From the NCBI RefSeq assembly GCF_015206895.1, contig NZ_JADEXU010000006.1:35400-99399 (forward strand): a stretch of 64,000 nucleotides of DNA, written 5' to 3'. The notes beneath the pieces were generated by a model, which saw only the letters and a list, made by a program, of their open reading frames with translations, had not been told where the DNA came from and ran no database searches. This document shows, piece after piece, positions 41,702 to 53,876 of this stretch. The number at the start of each line of letters is the position of its first letter. The stretch's first letter is position 1. Position numbers and translations under genes: made by a program. Source of the stretch: Nostoc sp. LEGE 12450. Lineage in GTDB: Bacteria; Cyanobacteriota; Cyanobacteriia; Cyanobacteriales; Nostocaceae.

Positions 41702-42400
41702 ATGCAGCAGCTTACAGACCAATCTAAAGAATTAGATTTCAAGAGCGAAACATACAAAGATGCTTATAGCCGGATTAATGCGATCGTGATTGAAGGGGAA
41801 CAAGAAGCCCATGAAAATTACATCACGCTAGCCCAACTGCTGCCAGAATCTCATGATGAATTGCTTCGCCTATCCAAGATGGAAAGCCGCCATAAGAAAG
41901 GATTTGAAGCTTGTGGGCGCAATTTGGCAGTAACCCCAGATTTGCAATTTGCCAAAGAGTTTTTCTCCGGACTACACCAAAATTTTCAAACAGCTGCCGC
42001 AGAAGGGAAAGTGGTTACTTGCTTGCTGATTCAGTCTTTAATTATTGAATGTTTTGCGATCGCAGCATATAACATTTACATCCCCGTTGCCGACGATTTT
42101 GCCCGCAAAATTACTGAAGGAGTAGTCAAAGAAGAATACAGCCACCTCAATTTTGGAGAAGTTTGGTTGAAAGAACACTTTGCAGAATCCAAAGCTGAAC
42201 TTGAACTTGCAAATCGCCAGAACCTACCCATCGTCTGGAAAATGCTCAACCAAGTAGAAGGTGATGCCCACACAATGGCAATGGAAAAAGATGCTTTGGT
42301 AGAAGACTTTATGATTCAGTACGGTGAAGCACTGAGTAACATCGGTTTCACGACCCGCGATATCATGCGCTTATCAGCCTACGGACTCATAGGTGCTTAA
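41702..42400 (+). CDS. ado: aldehyde deformylating oxygenase (alkane synthesis)
   Basis: 232 aa; diiron ferritin-like [48 protein letters not shown]. Confidence 0.97.
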   Translation: MQQLTDQSKELDFKSETYKDAYSRINAIVIEGEQEAHENYITLAQLLPESHDELLRLSKMESRHKKGFEACGRNLAVTPDLQFAKEFFSGLHQNFQTAAAEGKVVTCLLIQSLIIECFAIAAYNIYIPVADDFARKITEGVVKEEYSHLNFGEVWLKEHFAESKAELELANRQNLPIVWKMLNQVEGDAHTMAMEKDALVEDFMIQYGEALSNIGFTTRDIMRLSAYGLIGA

Positions 42401-42527
42401 AAAAGTCCTGAGTAACGAGTGCTGAGTGCTGAGTAGTTCAAATTCAGAACTCAGAACTCCTAACTCCCAACTCCTAACTCTCCTAAATTCCCCCCCCTCA
42501 AGACAGCATAAGCCTAATAATCACTAC

Positions 42528-43547
42528 ATGTTTGGTCTAATTGGACATCTGACTAGTTTAGAACACGCTCAATCGGTAGCTCAAGAATTGGGATACCCAG
42601 AATATGCCGATCAAGGGCTAGACTTTTGGTGCAGCGCCCCGCCGCAAATTGTCGATACTATTATTGTCACCAGTGTTACTGGGCAACAAATTGAAGGACG
42701 GTATGTAGAATCTTGCTTTTTGCCGGAAATGCTAGCTAGTCGCCGCATCAAAGCCGCAACACGGAAAATCCTCAACGCCATGGCCCATGCACAGAAGCAC
42801 GGCATTAACATCACAGCTTTAGGCGGATTTTCCTCGATTATTTTTGAAAACTTTAAGTTAGAGCAGTTTAGCCAAGTCCGCAATATCAAACTAGAGTTTG
42901 AACGCTTCACCACAGGAAACACGCATACTGCCTACATTATTTGTAAGCAGGTGGAAGAAGCCTCCAAACAACTGGGAATTAATCTATCAAACGCGACTGT
43001 TGCGGTATGTGGAGCAACTGGGGATATTGGTAGTGCCGTTACACGCTGGCTAGATGCGAGAACAGATGTCCAAGAACTCCTGCTAATCGCCCGCGATCAA
43101 GAACGTCTCAAAGAGTTGCAAGGCGAACTGGGGCGGGGGAAAATCATGGGTTTGACAGAAGCACTACCCCAAGCCGATGTTGTAGTTTGGGTTGCTAGTA
43201 TGCCCAGAGGCGTGGAAATTGACCCCACTACTTTGAAACAACCCTGTTTGTTGATTGATGGTGGCTATCCTAAAAACTTAGCGACAAAAATTCAATATCC
43301 TGGCGTACACGTGTTAAATGGTGGGATTGTAGAGCATTCCCTGGATATTGACTGGAAAATTATGAAAATAGTCAATATGGACGTGCCAGCCCGTCAGTTG
43401 TTTGCCTGTTTTGCCGAATCAATGCTACTGGAATTTGAGAAGTTATACACGAACTTTTCGTGGGGACGGAATCAGATTACCGTAGATAAAATGGAGCAGA
43501 TTGGCCGGGTGTCAGTAAAACATGGATTTAGACCGTTGTTGGTTTAG
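42528..43547 (+). CDS. aar: long-chain acyl-ACP reductase
   Basis: 339 aa from ATG 42528 ([15 protein letters not shown]); [18 protein letters not shown] Rossmann motif; adjacent to ado. Confidence 0.97.
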   Translation: MFGLIGHLTSLEHAQSVAQELGYPEYADQGLDFWCSAPPQIVDTIIVTSVTGQQIEGRYVESCFLPEMLASRRIKAATRKILNAMAHAQKHGINITALGGFSSIIFENFKLEQFSQVRNIKLEFERFTTGNTHTAYIICKQVEEASKQLGINLSNATVAVCGATGDIGSAVTRWLDARTDVQELLLIARDQERLKELQGELGRGKIMGLTEALPQADVVVWVASMPRGVEIDPTTLKQPCLLIDGGYPKNLATKIQYPGVHVLNGGIVEHSLDIDWKIMKIVNMDVPARQLFACFAESMLLEFEKLYTNFSWGRNQITVDKMEQIGRVSVKHGFRPLLV

Positions 43548-43598
43548 TCATTAGTCATTTGTCCTTGGTCATTAGTCATTGGTCATTTGTTATTTGCA

Positions 43599-43636
43599 AA
43601 GGACAAAGGACAAAGGACAAAGGACAAAGGACAAAA
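43599..43636. repeat. heptamer tandem repeat (aaaggac)n
   Basis: caaaggacaaaggacaaaggacaaaggacaaaggac. Confidence 0.9.
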
Positions 43637-43674
43637 GATAGATAACTTATAACTCGTAATTGATAAACCCTACG

Positions 43675-44655
43675 ATGGCAACTACCGAGCGTAAACCGCT
43701 ACTGTTAGATTTTGAAAAGCCCCTAGCAGAACTTGCAACCCGAATCGATCAAATTCGGCAACTTGCAGAAGAAAATGGTGTCGATGTTTCTGGTCAAATT
43801 CGTCAACTAGAAGCACGCGCCATGCAACTACGTGAGGAAATTTTTACTAGTCTATCGCCTTCCCAGCGATTGCAAGTCGCTCGTCATCCGCGTCGTCCCA
43901 GTACTCTCGATTACATTCAGGCTATTAGCGATGAATGGATGGAATTGCATGGCGATCGCTGTGGTGGTGACGATCCGGCTTTAGTTGGTGGTGTCGGTCG
44001 TCTGAGTGGGCAACCTGTGGTGATGTTGGGTCATCAAAAAGGTCGTGATACCAAAGACAATATTGCCCGTAACTTTGGAATGCCTTATCCTGGCGGCTAC
44101 CGCAAAGCTATGCGGTTGATGGAACACGCTAACAAGTTTAGTATGCCCATACTAACTTTTATCGACACACCAGGGGCTTGGTCTGGAGTGGAAGCAGAAC
44201 ACCAAGGTCAAGGAGAAGCGATCGCTTACAACTTGCGGGAAATGTTTTGCTTAGATGTGCCAATTATCTGCACAGTTATTGGTGAAGGTGGTTCTGGTGG
44301 CGCACTTGGTATTGGAGTAGGCGATCGCCTGCTCATGTTTGAACACTCCGTTTATACCGTCGCCACCCCCGAAGCCTGTGCCGCCATTTTGTGGAAAGAT
44401 GCTGGCAAAGCTCCTCAAGCCGCCGTTGCGCTGAAAATTATTTCCCACGACCTCAAAAGATTGGGAATTATCGACCAAATACTGCCTGAGCCCACTGGTG
44501 GCGCTCATTCTGATCCTTTAAAAGCTGCTACCACGCTCAAGCAAGTACTGCTAGAAAATTTGGACGAACTTAACCATTTAACCGCTCCAGAACGCCGCCA
44601 ACTACGTTATGAAAAATTCCGTAAAATTGGTGTTTTTACAGAAGTTGCCCACTAA
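43675..44655 (+). CDS. accA: acetyl-CoA carboxylase carboxyltransferase subunit alpha
   Basis: [58 protein letters not shown]. Confidence 0.98.
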   Translation: MATTERKPLLLDFEKPLAELATRIDQIRQLAEENGVDVSGQIRQLEARAMQLREEIFTSLSPSQRLQVARHPRRPSTLDYIQAISDEWMELHGDRCGGDDPALVGGVGRLSGQPVVMLGHQKGRDTKDNIARNFGMPYPGGYRKAMRLMEHANKFSMPILTFIDTPGAWSGVEAEHQGQGEAIAYNLREMFCLDVPIICTVIGEGGSGGALGIGVGDRLLMFEHSVYTVATPEACAAILWKDAGKAPQAAVALKIISHDLKRLGIIDQILPEPTGGAHSDPLKAATTLKQVLLENLDELNHLTAPERRQLRYEKFRKIGVFTEVAH

Positions 44656-44759
44656 AGCCATTGCATAATGATGGATTAGTAAAGTAGCAATGCTATAATT
44701 GCCTATGTGCTTAAAGATTTTTAACAATCTGGCCATAGGCATTTGCATGTTCGGCAAAT

Positions 44760-44785
44760 CTACTCAATCTGATTGAGTAGCTTTT
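44760..44785 (+). terminator. terminator after accA
   Basis: ctactcaatctgattgagtag then ctttt. Confidence 0.7.
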
Positions 44786-45009
44786 GTGTCATTGAGTAAT
44801 CTAATTTGAGTGTACGGCGTGGTTTTCCAGGCGACGATTTGTTGTCTTCACTGATAAAACCCACAATATGCCCACTATTGCACTGCATCATAGCAGTTGC
44901 TTAATGGAAATCATCAGATTTTTAGATTCCTTTAATCTATCTAAACCGATAAATGTGAATAATTGGGTGGTACTAGGCTTTGGGAACTGCCAAAAAATTG
45001 GGAGACATC

Positions 45010-45735
45010 ATGAATGTTGAGCAAAAACGACGCGCCCTGATTACTGGGGCCAGTAGTGGAATTGGGAAAGCAACGGCTTTAGCCTTTGCCAAAGCCGGAA
45101 TAGATGTCGCCTTAGTCAGCCGTTCTTTGAATAAGTTAGAGGCGGTGGCAGAAGCTGTACAGCATACTGGGGTAGAAGCGAAAGCTTACGCTGTAGATTT
45201 AGCGCGGATCTTTGAAGTAAAAGAAAAAATTCAAGCCATCGCCCTTGACTTTGGTGATATAGACATTCTGGTAAACAGTGCGGGCCTTGCCTATACAGCC
45301 ACTTTGAGCGAAACTCCCCTAGAAGGATGGCAGCAGGTAATTGACTTGAATCTTACCAGCGTGTTTCAGTGCATTTTAGGAATTTTACCTTCAATGCGCG
45401 ATCGGGGCACAGGCACAATTATCAACGTCGCTTCAATTGCCGCCAAGCAACCGTTTCCCGGTTGGGGAGCATACAGCGTCAGCAAAGCTGGTTTGATTGC
45501 CCTCTCTCAAACCCTCGCACAAGAAGAACGTACCCACGGCATTCGTGTCACAGCTATCTCTCCTGGCGCAGTCAATACCGAACTTTGGGACACAGAAACA
45601 GTCCATGTCAACTTAGACCGTTCTAAGATGTTAACCCCGGAAATAGTGGCTCAGTCAATTCTCCACACAGTTCTGTTACCACAACAGGCAGTTATTGACG
45701 AATTGACCTTGATGCCCAGTGCTGGCGCACTTTAA
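45010..45735 (+). CDS. short-chain dehydrogenase/reductase
   Basis: TGASSGIGKATAL, NSAG, YSVSK motifs. Confidence 0.94.
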   Translation: MNVEQKRRALITGASSGIGKATALAFAKAGIDVALVSRSLNKLEAVAEAVQHTGVEAKAYAVDLARIFEVKEKIQAIALDFGDIDILVNSAGLAYTATLSETPLEGWQQVIDLNLTSVFQCILGILPSMRDRGTGTIINVASIAAKQPFPGWGAYSVSKAGLIALSQTLAQEERTHGIRVTAISPGAVNTELWDTETVHVNLDRSKMLTPEIVAQSILHTVLLPQQAVIDELTLMPSAGAL

Positions 45736-45820
45736 TTTATCCTTTGTCATCAGTCCTTTGCAAATGACCAATGTACTAATGACTAATGACCAACTTTCAA
45801 ACCATAACCAAGACTGAATC

Positions 45821-46528
45821 ATGACTATCGCTAGTTCCAACGGTTCCAATTACTCTCAATCGCCTCTGATTCCCGACTTGGCAGAAGCCATAACTCCTAG
45901 ACCCGATCGCAATACGAATAACGGGCGACAAGCTGATTTGTTCCCGCCAAAAGAGGAACATATAGAGGAAATGAAGGATGCAGTGCGGAAAATAATATTG
46001 GGCGTTGGCGAAGATCCTGAACGCGAAGGACTCCTCAAAACACCAAAGCGAGTGGCCGAGGCAATGCGGTTTCTTACCAGTGGCTACAACCAATCCCTTG
46101 AAGAACTAGTTAACGATGCCATCTTTGATGAAGGGCATAACGAGATGGTACTAGTCCGAGATATTAACTTTTTTAGTCTGTGCGAACACCACATGCTGCC
46201 ATTTATGGGTAGAGCGCACGTTGCTTATATCCCCAACCAAAAAGTTGTAGGACTGAGCAAACTGGCCCGCATTGTTGAGATGTATTCCCGTCGCTTGCAA
46301 GTCCAGGAGAGGTTAACCCGCCAAATTGCCGAAGCAATTCAGACCATTCTAGAACCCCAAGGCGTAGCCGTTGTGATGGAAGCTAGCCACATGTGTATGG
46401 TAATGCGAGGCGTACAGAAACCAGGTTCTTGGACTGTCACTAGCGCAATGGTTGGCGTGTTCCAAGAAGAGCATAAAACCCGCGAAGAATTTTTTAACTT
46501 GATTCGCCATCAACCAGCATTCTTTTAG
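45821..46528 (+). CDS. folE: GTP cyclohydrolase I
   Basis: [41 protein letters not shown]. Confidence 0.98.
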   Translation: MTIASSNGSNYSQSPLIPDLAEAITPRPDRNTNNGRQADLFPPKEEHIEEMKDAVRKIILGVGEDPEREGLLKTPKRVAEAMRFLTSGYNQSLEELVNDAIFDEGHNEMVLVRDINFFSLCEHHMLPFMGRAHVAYIPNQKVVGLSKLARIVEMYSRRLQVQERLTRQIAEAIQTILEPQGVAVVMEASHMCMVMRGVQKPGSWTVTSAMVGVFQEEHKTREEFFNLIRHQPAFF

Positions 46529-46646
46529 GGAATTGGGCATTGGGCATTGGAAATTGGGAATTGAGAAAACACTTTCTTTATCCCCTTGTCCTCTTTTTCC
46601 CCTCATCTTCCCCATTCCCCATTCCCCATTCCCCATGCCCTATTCC

Positions 46647-47279
46647 CTATTCCCTATTCCCTAATTTCTCAAACAACTTGCTTACTTTATCTAAATCTTT
46701 ATCTCCAGGTGCGCGTTCCACACCACTAGATAAATCAACACCACTGGGACTAACCTGACTTAAAGCTTCCACAATATTATCTGCTGTTAATCCCCCAGCT
46801 AAAAACCAAGGGCAATTGGGGTTAAATTGCTCTAATATTTTCCAATCTAAGGTTTTACCTGTACCACCAAGTTGTTCGGGATGGTAGGCATCCAGTAGTA
46901 AAGTATCTACGTATTTTGTGTAATCAGCCGCCGTGCCCAGATGCTCAAGACTACGAATTCTAAGTGCTTTAATAATTTCGACATTTGGTAAAGCTTGACG
47001 TAATTGGTAGCAAAAATCTGGTAACTCATCCCCATGTAACTGAACCCCCGTCAACCCAGAATCAACAACTATCTGGCTGATTTCAAGAATACTAGCGTTG
47101 GCAAAAACTCCAATTGTGTCAATATTTGCCGGGAGTTCTGCCACGGCTGCCCGAATTTGGGATGTAGTCACGTAGCGAGGGGAGTTTGGTACACAAATAA
47201 ATCCTAGTGCTGTTGCGCCCAGAGAAGCGATCGCTATAGATTGCTGTGGTTGAGTAATGCCGCAAATTTTAACGCGCAT
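46647..47279 (-). CDS. trpF: phosphoribosylanthranilate isomerase
   Basis: [42 protein letters not shown]. Confidence 0.97.
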   Translation of the reverse strand: MRVKICGITQPQQSIAIASLGATALGFICVPNSPRYVTTSQIRAAVAELPANIDTIGVFANASILEISQIVVDSGLTGVQLHGDELPDFCYQLRQALPNVEIIKALRIRSLEHLGTAADYTKYVDTLLLDAYHPEQLGGTGKTLDWKILEQFNPNCPWFLAGGLTADNIVEALSQVSPSGVDLSSGVERAPGDKDLDKVSKLFEKLGNRE

Positions 47280-47390
47280 GAAAATTTAACAAATCTAAAA
47301 TAATTAGTAAAAAACTCTAAACTATCCGAAAAACTTTTGTACCTTGGTAATTTTATAATTTTGTAGGTCTACATTTTAGGAGACAAAAGC

Positions 47391-47645
47391 TTGATTTCAT
47401 CTATTTTACTAGCAGCAGCTGCAACTGTTCCCGCTACACCTGCGTGGAATCCTACAGTCGGCATCATCATCAGCATCAGCAGCTTAGTAATGGTTCTACT
47501 AAGTACTAGGATCGAAAAACCGCTAGTTGGCCCCAAGTTCCCCATCCTGCCGATTAGTATTCCAACATTCGTTGCAGCGATGGCTTTTGGTCATATTGTT
47601 GGCGTTGGTATCGTTTTAGGACTGACTAACATCGGTCGTCTGTAG
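47391..47645 (+). CDS. psaK: photosystem I subunit PsaK paralogue 1
   Basis: 84 aa; GPKFPILP...FGHIVGVGIVLGLTNIG; TTG start with aggag SD. Confidence 0.85.
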   Translation: MISSILLAAAATVPATPAWNPTVGIIISISSLVMVLLSTRIEKPLVGPKFPILPISIPTFVAAMAFGHIVGVGIVLGLTNIGRL

Positions 47646-47907
47646 TTTTGCAATCGCGGCGTTGCTTGTAACGCTGCGATCAATACAAAACTCCTCAAAA
47701 CGATCTTAGTTCTTTCTCCAGCAAGGTAACTCATAAGCATCAGCTAGCCAGCCTCCGTGTAGTAAGCCTAACTAAGGGGGGAGGCATTAACCTTCCCCTT
47801 GAGGGACGCTGCAACTACTTCATCAGAGGAGGATTTATATGGCTTTAGAGAAGGGATTAATCCCCTCTGTAAGGCTTATTTAGTTAATTCATGCAGGAGA
47901 AAGAACT

Positions 47908-48186
47908 ATGATGTCATCAATTTTATTAGCAGCCCAAGCCACTTTACCGAAAACTGGCACAGAATGGAACTTGACTGAAGCTGGAATTATTACTGGCGCT
48001 TGTTTATTATGTCTTTTGATTATTCCTCGGACAATTCGCTATCCTCACGTTGGGCCTAAGATGCCTTTGCCCTTTCCGTCGCTGTTCAATAACCCCAGTG
48101 CTGCTACATTCCTCGCCGCAATGAGCGCCGGCCACCTGATCGGCACTGGTACCGTCTTAGGATTGAGTAATCTCGGCATTATCTAA
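47908..48186 (+). CDS. psaK: photosystem I subunit PsaK paralogue 2
   Basis: 92 aa; [13 protein letters not shown]...[20 protein letters not shown]. Confidence 0.92.
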   Translation: MMSSILLAAQATLPKTGTEWNLTEAGIITGACLLCLLIIPRTIRYPHVGPKMPLPFPSLFNNPSAATFLAAMSAGHLIGTGTVLGLSNLGII

Positions 48187-48526
48187 ATTTTATTTTTTCC
48201 ACATAACACACTCAAAAAGCGGCGCAGGGAAGTAGGGGAGGCAAGGGGGACAAGGGGACAAAGGGACAAGAGGTGAGAACTTGAAACAAGTCTTTCCCCT
48301 TGTCCCCAATTATCCTTGTCCCCAATTCCTCTTCCCAATGCCCAATGCCCAATGCCCAATTCCCCACTTCAGAGTTTTGCTCACAGGCATTAATTGTCTA
48401 TTCTAGAAATAAGAGCATTTTGGAACTCGGCACTACCAAATTGATGCTCAGATATATACGTGTAAGTATATACGCAAGTATTGCTGTATAGGAACTACTG
48501 GCGATATCTAGTTTTAGGACAATGTA

Positions 48527-49723
48527 ATGCAAACAAATTGGAAAATTGGGTCTTTATTTGGAATTCCCCTGTTTTTAGACCCGTTATGGTTTGTGATTTT
48601 AGGGTTGGCAACCCTTAACTTTGGGGTAGCTTACCAGGAATGGGGGACTGCTATAGCTTGGAGTGCTGGAATAGTTATGGCACTGCTGCTATTTGGTTCG
48701 GTGTTGCTACATGAGTTGGGTCACAGCTTGGTAGCCCGATCGCAAGGTATTAAAGTTAATTCAATTACTCTGTTTCTGTTTGGCGGGATTGCTGCTATTG
48801 AAGAAGAATCTAAAACTCCTTTCAAAGCTTTTCAAGTAGCGATCGCTGGACCATTGGTGAGTATCATACTATTTTTCCTGCTCAGTCTAGGAGTTCTTGT
48901 AATACCTGATACTAGCCCACTCAGTATTATGGTTGGAGATTTGGCAAGAATTAACTTGGTGGTGGCACTATTTAACATGATTCCTGGCTTACCTCTAGAT
49001 GGAGGGCAAGTGTTAAAAGCAGCACTATGGCAAATAACAGGTAATCGTTTTCAAGCCGTACACTGGGCTGCTAGGGCTGGGCAAATTTTGGGTTATGGTG
49101 CGATCGCTTTAGGATTTGTTGTAGATTTCTTGACAAGGGAGTTAGCACTTGGTTTGTGGATTGCGCTGTTAGGTTGGTTTGCTGTCCGCAACGCTAACAC
49201 TTATGACAACATGACTACGTTGCAGGAAAGCCTACTTAAAGTGGTGGCGGCTGATGCGATGACTCGTGACTTTCGGGTTATCGATGCTGACCAGACACTG
49301 CGCTCCTTTGCCGATTTATACTTGTTGGAAACCGCTCCTTCACAGATTTATTTTGCTGCTTCTGATGGACGTTACCGAGGTTTGGTTTCCATTGACGATT
49401 TTCGTTTAACCCAAAGGAGTGAATGGGAAAGCCAAACCTTACACAGCATTGTGCATCCCCTAACAGAAATACCCACTGTTGCTGAAGCAACAACCATAGC
49501 TGAGGTAATTAACAAGCTGGAAAATGAGCAGTTACCTCGAATTACCGTACTTTCTCCTGCTGGTGCTGTCGCTGGTGTAATTGATCGGGGAGATATTGTG
49601 CGAACATTGGCGCAAAAGTTAAATTTACGGCTCACAGACGCAGAAATCAAGCGGATAAAAGAAGAAGGTAGCTATCCACCTGGGTTGCAACTGGGAGTAA
49701 TAGCGAAGTCAATTGCAAATTAA
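48527..49723 (+). CDS. site-2 protease family protein with CBS domains
   Basis: HELGHSLVA zinc site, NMIPGLPLDGGQVL, C-terminal CBS repeats. Confidence 0.95.
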   Translation: MQTNWKIGSLFGIPLFLDPLWFVILGLATLNFGVAYQEWGTAIAWSAGIVMALLLFGSVLLHELGHSLVARSQGIKVNSITLFLFGGIAAIEEESKTPFKAFQVAIAGPLVSIILFFLLSLGVLVIPDTSPLSIMVGDLARINLVVALFNMIPGLPLDGGQVLKAALWQITGNRFQAVHWAARAGQILGYGAIALGFVVDFLTRELALGLWIALLGWFAVRNANTYDNMTTLQESLLKVVAADAMTRDFRVIDADQTLRSFADLYLLETAPSQIYFAASDGRYRGLVSIDDFRLTQRSEWESQTLHSIVHPLTEIPTVAEATTIAEVINKLENEQLPRITVLSPAGAVAGVIDRGDIVRTLAQKLNLRLTDAEIKRIKEEGSYPPGLQLGVIAKSIAN

Positions 49724-49820
49724 ACGTCATATCCTCGTCATAGTTTTGCAATAGATTTGTCAAAAGCTTGTGTGATATTGAATTTGGTATTTGGTTACAA
49801 AATGCTTTTTTTGGGTAAGA

Positions 49821-49845
49821 GGTAGGGTTTCCTACCTTTTTTATT
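49821..49845 (+). terminator. terminator after site-2 protease gene
   Basis: ggtagg gttt cctacc tttttt. Confidence 0.8.
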
Positions 49846-49879
49846 TTTTCAACTAACTTGAATTATAGAAACCTCTCCC

Positions 49880-49989
49880 AATACGGTTCGGTTAAAGGGA
49901 AAAAGGAAAAAGGCAAAGGTTTTGAATACATCCTTGTACCCTTTACCCAGACCACAAGGAAAGTGAAAATGCTTATCCGAACAGTATTG
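49880..49989. mobile_element. 110-bp MITE-like element, copy 2
   Basis: Same TIRs and interior as 3217-3328; flanked by exact 10-bp direct repeat aaacctctcc at 49870-49879 and 49990-49999. Confidence 0.9.
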
Positions 49990-50174
49990 AAACCTCTCCC
50001 TGCCTTGAACTTTAGTTCAAGTATTTCCCTTGCAGACCCTGATAGGGACGGTTTTACGTAGTCAAACCAGGGGGAGGTATCTTTGTCATCGCTTCAGATT
50101 ATGGGAAAATTAAAACTTAAAGTGAGTAAAATGTAAGTACATGATATACTACGTCTCTCACTTACCCTGGTTTT

Positions 50175-51545
50175 ATGGCACTGCCAATTGTTGCAATTAT
50201 CGGACGCCCAAATGTGGGCAAATCCACCCTGGTTAATCGACTCGCCGGGGAACAAACGGCGATTGTCCATGATGAACCGGGAGTGACACGCGATCGCACT
50301 TACATGCCAGCTTTCTGGAATGGTCGCGAATTTTTAGTCGTAGATACTGGTGGATTAGTCTTTAATGATGATACCGAATTTCTACCACTGATTCGCCAGC
50401 AGGCAATGACAGCCCTGGCAGAGGCCTGTGCCGCAATTTTTGTCGTAGATGGTCAAACAGGCCCCACATCGGCAGACCAAGAAATCGCTGAATGGATGCG
50501 TCAACAACGCGTACCTGTGCTACTAACTGTAAATAAATGTGAATCTCCTGACCAAGGTTTAATGCAAGCTGCCGAGTTTTGGGAATTGGGTTTGGGCGAA
50601 CCATACCCCATCTCCGCGATTCATGGTAGTGGCACAGGAGAGTTACTCGACGAGTTAGTTAATCACATACCTGCTGTTGAAGACATCCCAGAAACTAATG
50701 AAATCAAAGTAGCAATTGTGGGTCGCCCAAATGTGGGCAAATCGAGCTTACTCAATTCTTTTGTTGGCGAAGAAAGGGCAATTGTCAGCCCAATTTCCGG
50801 TACAACCCGCGACGCTATTGATACCGTCATTGAACGAGACGGACAAACCTACCGATTGATTGACACCGCCGGGATTCGCAAAAAGAAACATATAGAATAC
50901 GGCACAGAATTTTTTAGTATTAACCGTGCTTTCAAAGCGATTCGTCGCGCTGACGTGGTTTTATTAGTACTAGATGCTGTAGATGGAGTCACAGAGCAAG
51001 ACCAAAAATTAGCTGGGCGGATTATCGAAGAAGGTCGAGCTTGCATCATCGTCGTTAATAAGTGGGATGCTGTCGAAAAAGACTCTTACACAATCTACGA
51101 TTACGAAAAAACTCTGCAATCACGGTTACATTTTACCGAATGGGCAGAAACAATTTTTGTGAGTGCCTTGTCGGGACAACGGGTAGAAAAAATTCTAGAG
51201 TTGGTGAAAACGGCGGCTGAATCACACAAACGGCGTGTCAGCACATCAGTTATTAACGAAGTCTTAACAGATGCCGTTAGCTGGCATTCACCGCCAGCAT
51301 CCCGTGGTGGTCGTCAGGGCAAAATTTATTATGGTACACAAGTAAGTAGCCAACCACCGACGATCGCACTATTTGTCAATGATTCCAAACGCTTCAATGA
51401 CAACTACCGCCGATACATTGAACGTCAATTCCGGCAACAGCTAGGATTTAAAGGCACGCCAATTATTTTATTGTGGCGCAGTAAAAAAGTCCGGGATGCC
51501 GAAATTGGTAATGTTAATAGAGCAACTCGCGTCAAATTAAGTTAG
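50175..51545 (+). CDS. der: ribosome biogenesis GTPase Der (EngA)
   Basis: Two GTPase domains: [12 protein letters not shown] and [16 protein letters not shown]. Confidence 0.98.
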   Translation: MALPIVAIIGRPNVGKSTLVNRLAGEQTAIVHDEPGVTRDRTYMPAFWNGREFLVVDTGGLVFNDDTEFLPLIRQQAMTALAEACAAIFVVDGQTGPTSADQEIAEWMRQQRVPVLLTVNKCESPDQGLMQAAEFWELGLGEPYPISAIHGSGTGELLDELVNHIPAVEDIPETNEIKVAIVGRPNVGKSSLLNSFVGEERAIVSPISGTTRDAIDTVIERDGQTYRLIDTAGIRKKKHIEYGTEFFSINRAFKAIRRADVVLLVLDAVDGVTEQDQKLAGRIIEEGRACIIVVNKWDAVEKDSYTIYDYEKTLQSRLHFTEWAETIFVSALSGQRVEKILELVKTAAESHKRRVSTSVINEVLTDAVSWHSPPASRGGRQGKIYYGTQVSSQPPTIALFVNDSKRFNDNYRRYIERQFRQQLGFKGTPIILLWRSKKVRDAEIGNVNRATRVKLS

Positions 51546-51720
51546 GAAACGCGATGAATCGCGTCTGTACAAGAGTTATGAGTTAAAGTCAAAATTGCTT
51601 GCTAACTATACAACCCTATCGACTAGAGTTTGATAGCGGCAGAAGGTGAAAGTTATGAGTTTAAGTCAAAACTCATAACTCCTTACTCGTAACTCCTTAC
51701 TTTTAACTCTTAACTCTAAA

Positions 51721-52641
51721 ATGGATTTATTGCGATCGCTGCCACTTGGACTTTATTTAGAACAACCCCAAACTTGGCTGCATAAAATCGATCCGCGAGT
51801 CAAGTTCGCCTGGTTGATGAGCTTTTTAACAAGCTATGTTTTGGCTAACAACTTGTGGCGGGTACTGCTGGTGGTGCTATTGATTATTGCCACCTTGATT
51901 GCTAGGATTCCCCGGCGAGTATGGCAGCAACAAATGGGCTGGCTATTAATGCTATCCTTTTTTGTCTTAGCGATCGGAGCCATCAGCCCTGATGGAATGG
52001 GTGTAGATTATCAGCCACGCTTGCCAGCTAATGAACAAATATTAACCCAGCAAGCAAACTCTAAAAATATTGTTCCAGAGCAAGCAAATAATAACAAAAA
52101 ATACAACTATGTGCTATTGCAGAAAGGGCCAGTCAAAGTAACTCGCCGCTCATTGGATTTGGCAGTACGGCTGAGTACAATTATATTTACCGTAATTTAC
52201 AGTACCAACCTCTATTTGCTAACAACCGCACCAGAAGAAATCACATCTGGCATAGAAAGCTTAATGCAACCCCTACGACGTTTCAAATTGCCTGTCACAG
52301 AAATTGCTTTAACTTTAACCTTGTCCTTGCGCTTTATTCCTCTAGTTTTAGAAGAAGTGCAAAACTTATTTCGCTCTGTGATGACAAGGGCAATTAATTG
52401 GAAAAAGCTGGGATTGAAAGGAGGCTTCAAAGTTTGGATGACAGTCGCAGAGAGATTGTTAGAAAATCTGCTCTTACGAGCCGATCAAATGGCGAATGCA
52501 ATGATGGTGCGGGGTTTTACCAGTCCCAACGAGCATCGAGTGCAGTGGCACGACTTACGATTCAAAGGGCGTGACTGGCTTGCTATTGCAACTTTAATTG
52601 TATTCTGGGGAATACGGCTAGCTATAGGAACTCAGGTCTAA
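51721..52641 (+). CDS. energy-coupling factor transporter transmembrane protein (CbiQ/EcfT-like)
   Basis: HKIDPRVKFAWLMSF; MTRAINWKKLGLKGG; LLLRADQMANAMMVRGF. Confidence 0.9.
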   Translation: MDLLRSLPLGLYLEQPQTWLHKIDPRVKFAWLMSFLTSYVLANNLWRVLLVVLLIIATLIARIPRRVWQQQMGWLLMLSFFVLAIGAISPDGMGVDYQPRLPANEQILTQQANSKNIVPEQANNNKKYNYVLLQKGPVKVTRRSLDLAVRLSTIIFTVIYSTNLYLLTTAPEEITSGIESLMQPLRRFKLPVTEIALTLTLSLRFIPLVLEEVQNLFRSVMTRAINWKKLGLKGGFKVWMTVAERLLENLLLRADQMANAMMVRGFTSPNEHRVQWHDLRFKGRDWLAIATLIVFWGIRLAIGTQV

Positions 52642-53283
52642 TTTTGCACCGAGAAAATGGTAAGAGGTAGTATTTTATTTTCGCCCTTTCCCATCTACCC
52701 TTCACAGGCGCTTGATTAGGTTGTCTAGACTACAATGTGGTATGGGAAATTGAACAGTTATCCTACCAGAAAATTGATCCCATACCATTTTACGTAGCTT
52801 TTTAGTTGGAATCAGATTGTTTTCCTGTTTTAGATTGCGTGCAACAAGTTTTTGGCTAGCCGCCCAGTGTGCAAGTGGGTGCAAGAAGTGTCGCAGACAG
52901 GGAAGGGATCTTGAATAAAGAATGGTATGAATCTCTGCACAAAGCCCAGGCACAATTGACATGCTGAATAGGGAATGGGGAATGGGGAATGGGGAATAGG
53001 AATAGGAATAGTTTTCTTTCTAGTCCCCAATCCTCACTTCCCACTTAAGTTAGCTATTTTGTGCCATTTAGCAATAGTTGTGGCAGTATGGAAAGAAGTT
53101 GAAAAGTTCGCTGCTGCCATTGGGAGCTTCAAAGGGTGTTTTCCCTTGCTACGTCGAACTTTTAACAAGAGGATCAGGACTATCTTGTACCTTAGACTTC
53201 TTGCAGAAGTCGGGAAAAGGGGAAGGGGTAAAGGGAAAGGTTCTGTATTTTGCCCTTCCCCCTTAACCTTTACCCTTTTCCCA

Positions 53284-53312
53284 CCTCTTGCAAAAAGCAC
53301 TTTTGCAAGAGG
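53284..53312. repeat. 12-bp perfect hairpin cctcttgcaaaa-agcac-ttttgcaagagg
   Basis: Inverted repeat in intergenic repeat-rich stretch 53200-53320. Confidence 0.75.
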
Positions 53313-53597
53313 TCTCTTCTTCCGACAGATTGGTAAATTGAAGTCACCAAAGCAGATGGTGATGTTTCTCAACCCGCCTCTACTCTCTGAATCCACGCTT
53401 TGCGGCTTCTGTTGTACTATTTCGCTTCACTACCACTAGCTTCATCTGCCAATTAGAAACTAGATCAAGGTCTTCGTAACCGCAGTTTTGCATTTTAAGC
53501 AAATATTCTGACGAATGTTGGTATTATCGTCTGAATGTTTGTAATTCACTGCGAAAAGATATATATACTCCCACCTTGACTACACCTTGACTCTTAA

Positions 53598-53876
53598 ATG
53601 AATCCAGAAAACGCAGAAACTTACATAAACCATCCAACTTGGGGTTTACTCTACAAAATCTGTATGGTTGATGAAACCCAGGATTTGTTCACCACACTTT
53701 ATGCCCAGCGCCTGTTTTTTTTGGTCGCAAATGACGTTAAAGGTGTCAAATTCCAGCCTATAGGACGAACTGAGGCGAGAATGATGTTGGAAAATCGCTT
53801 ACGTACCCTGCGGCGCAGTGGACATTCTCAGGAGTACGATCAACTTCAAAGTGTTTTCCAACGCACCTTCCAATGA
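53598..53876 (+). CDS. pipX: NtcA coactivator PipX
   Basis: 92 aa; YINHPTWGLLYKICMVDETQDLFTTLYAQRLFFLV. Confidence 0.96.
   Translation: MNPENAETYINHPTWGLLYKICMVDETQDLFTTLYAQRLFFLVANDVKGVKFQPIGRTEARMMLENRLRTLRRSGHSQEYDQLQSVFQRTFQ

Noticed and set aside
45010-45735. HetN (SDR with RGSGR pattern peptide)
   Set aside because: SDR sequence has DRGTGT but no RGSGR motif, and it lies in an accA-folE context
53030-53440. Overlapping ORFs in the 52.7-53.5 kb intergenic region
   Set aside because: Low-complexity purine/pyrimidine repeats and hairpins; no credible start or conservation signal
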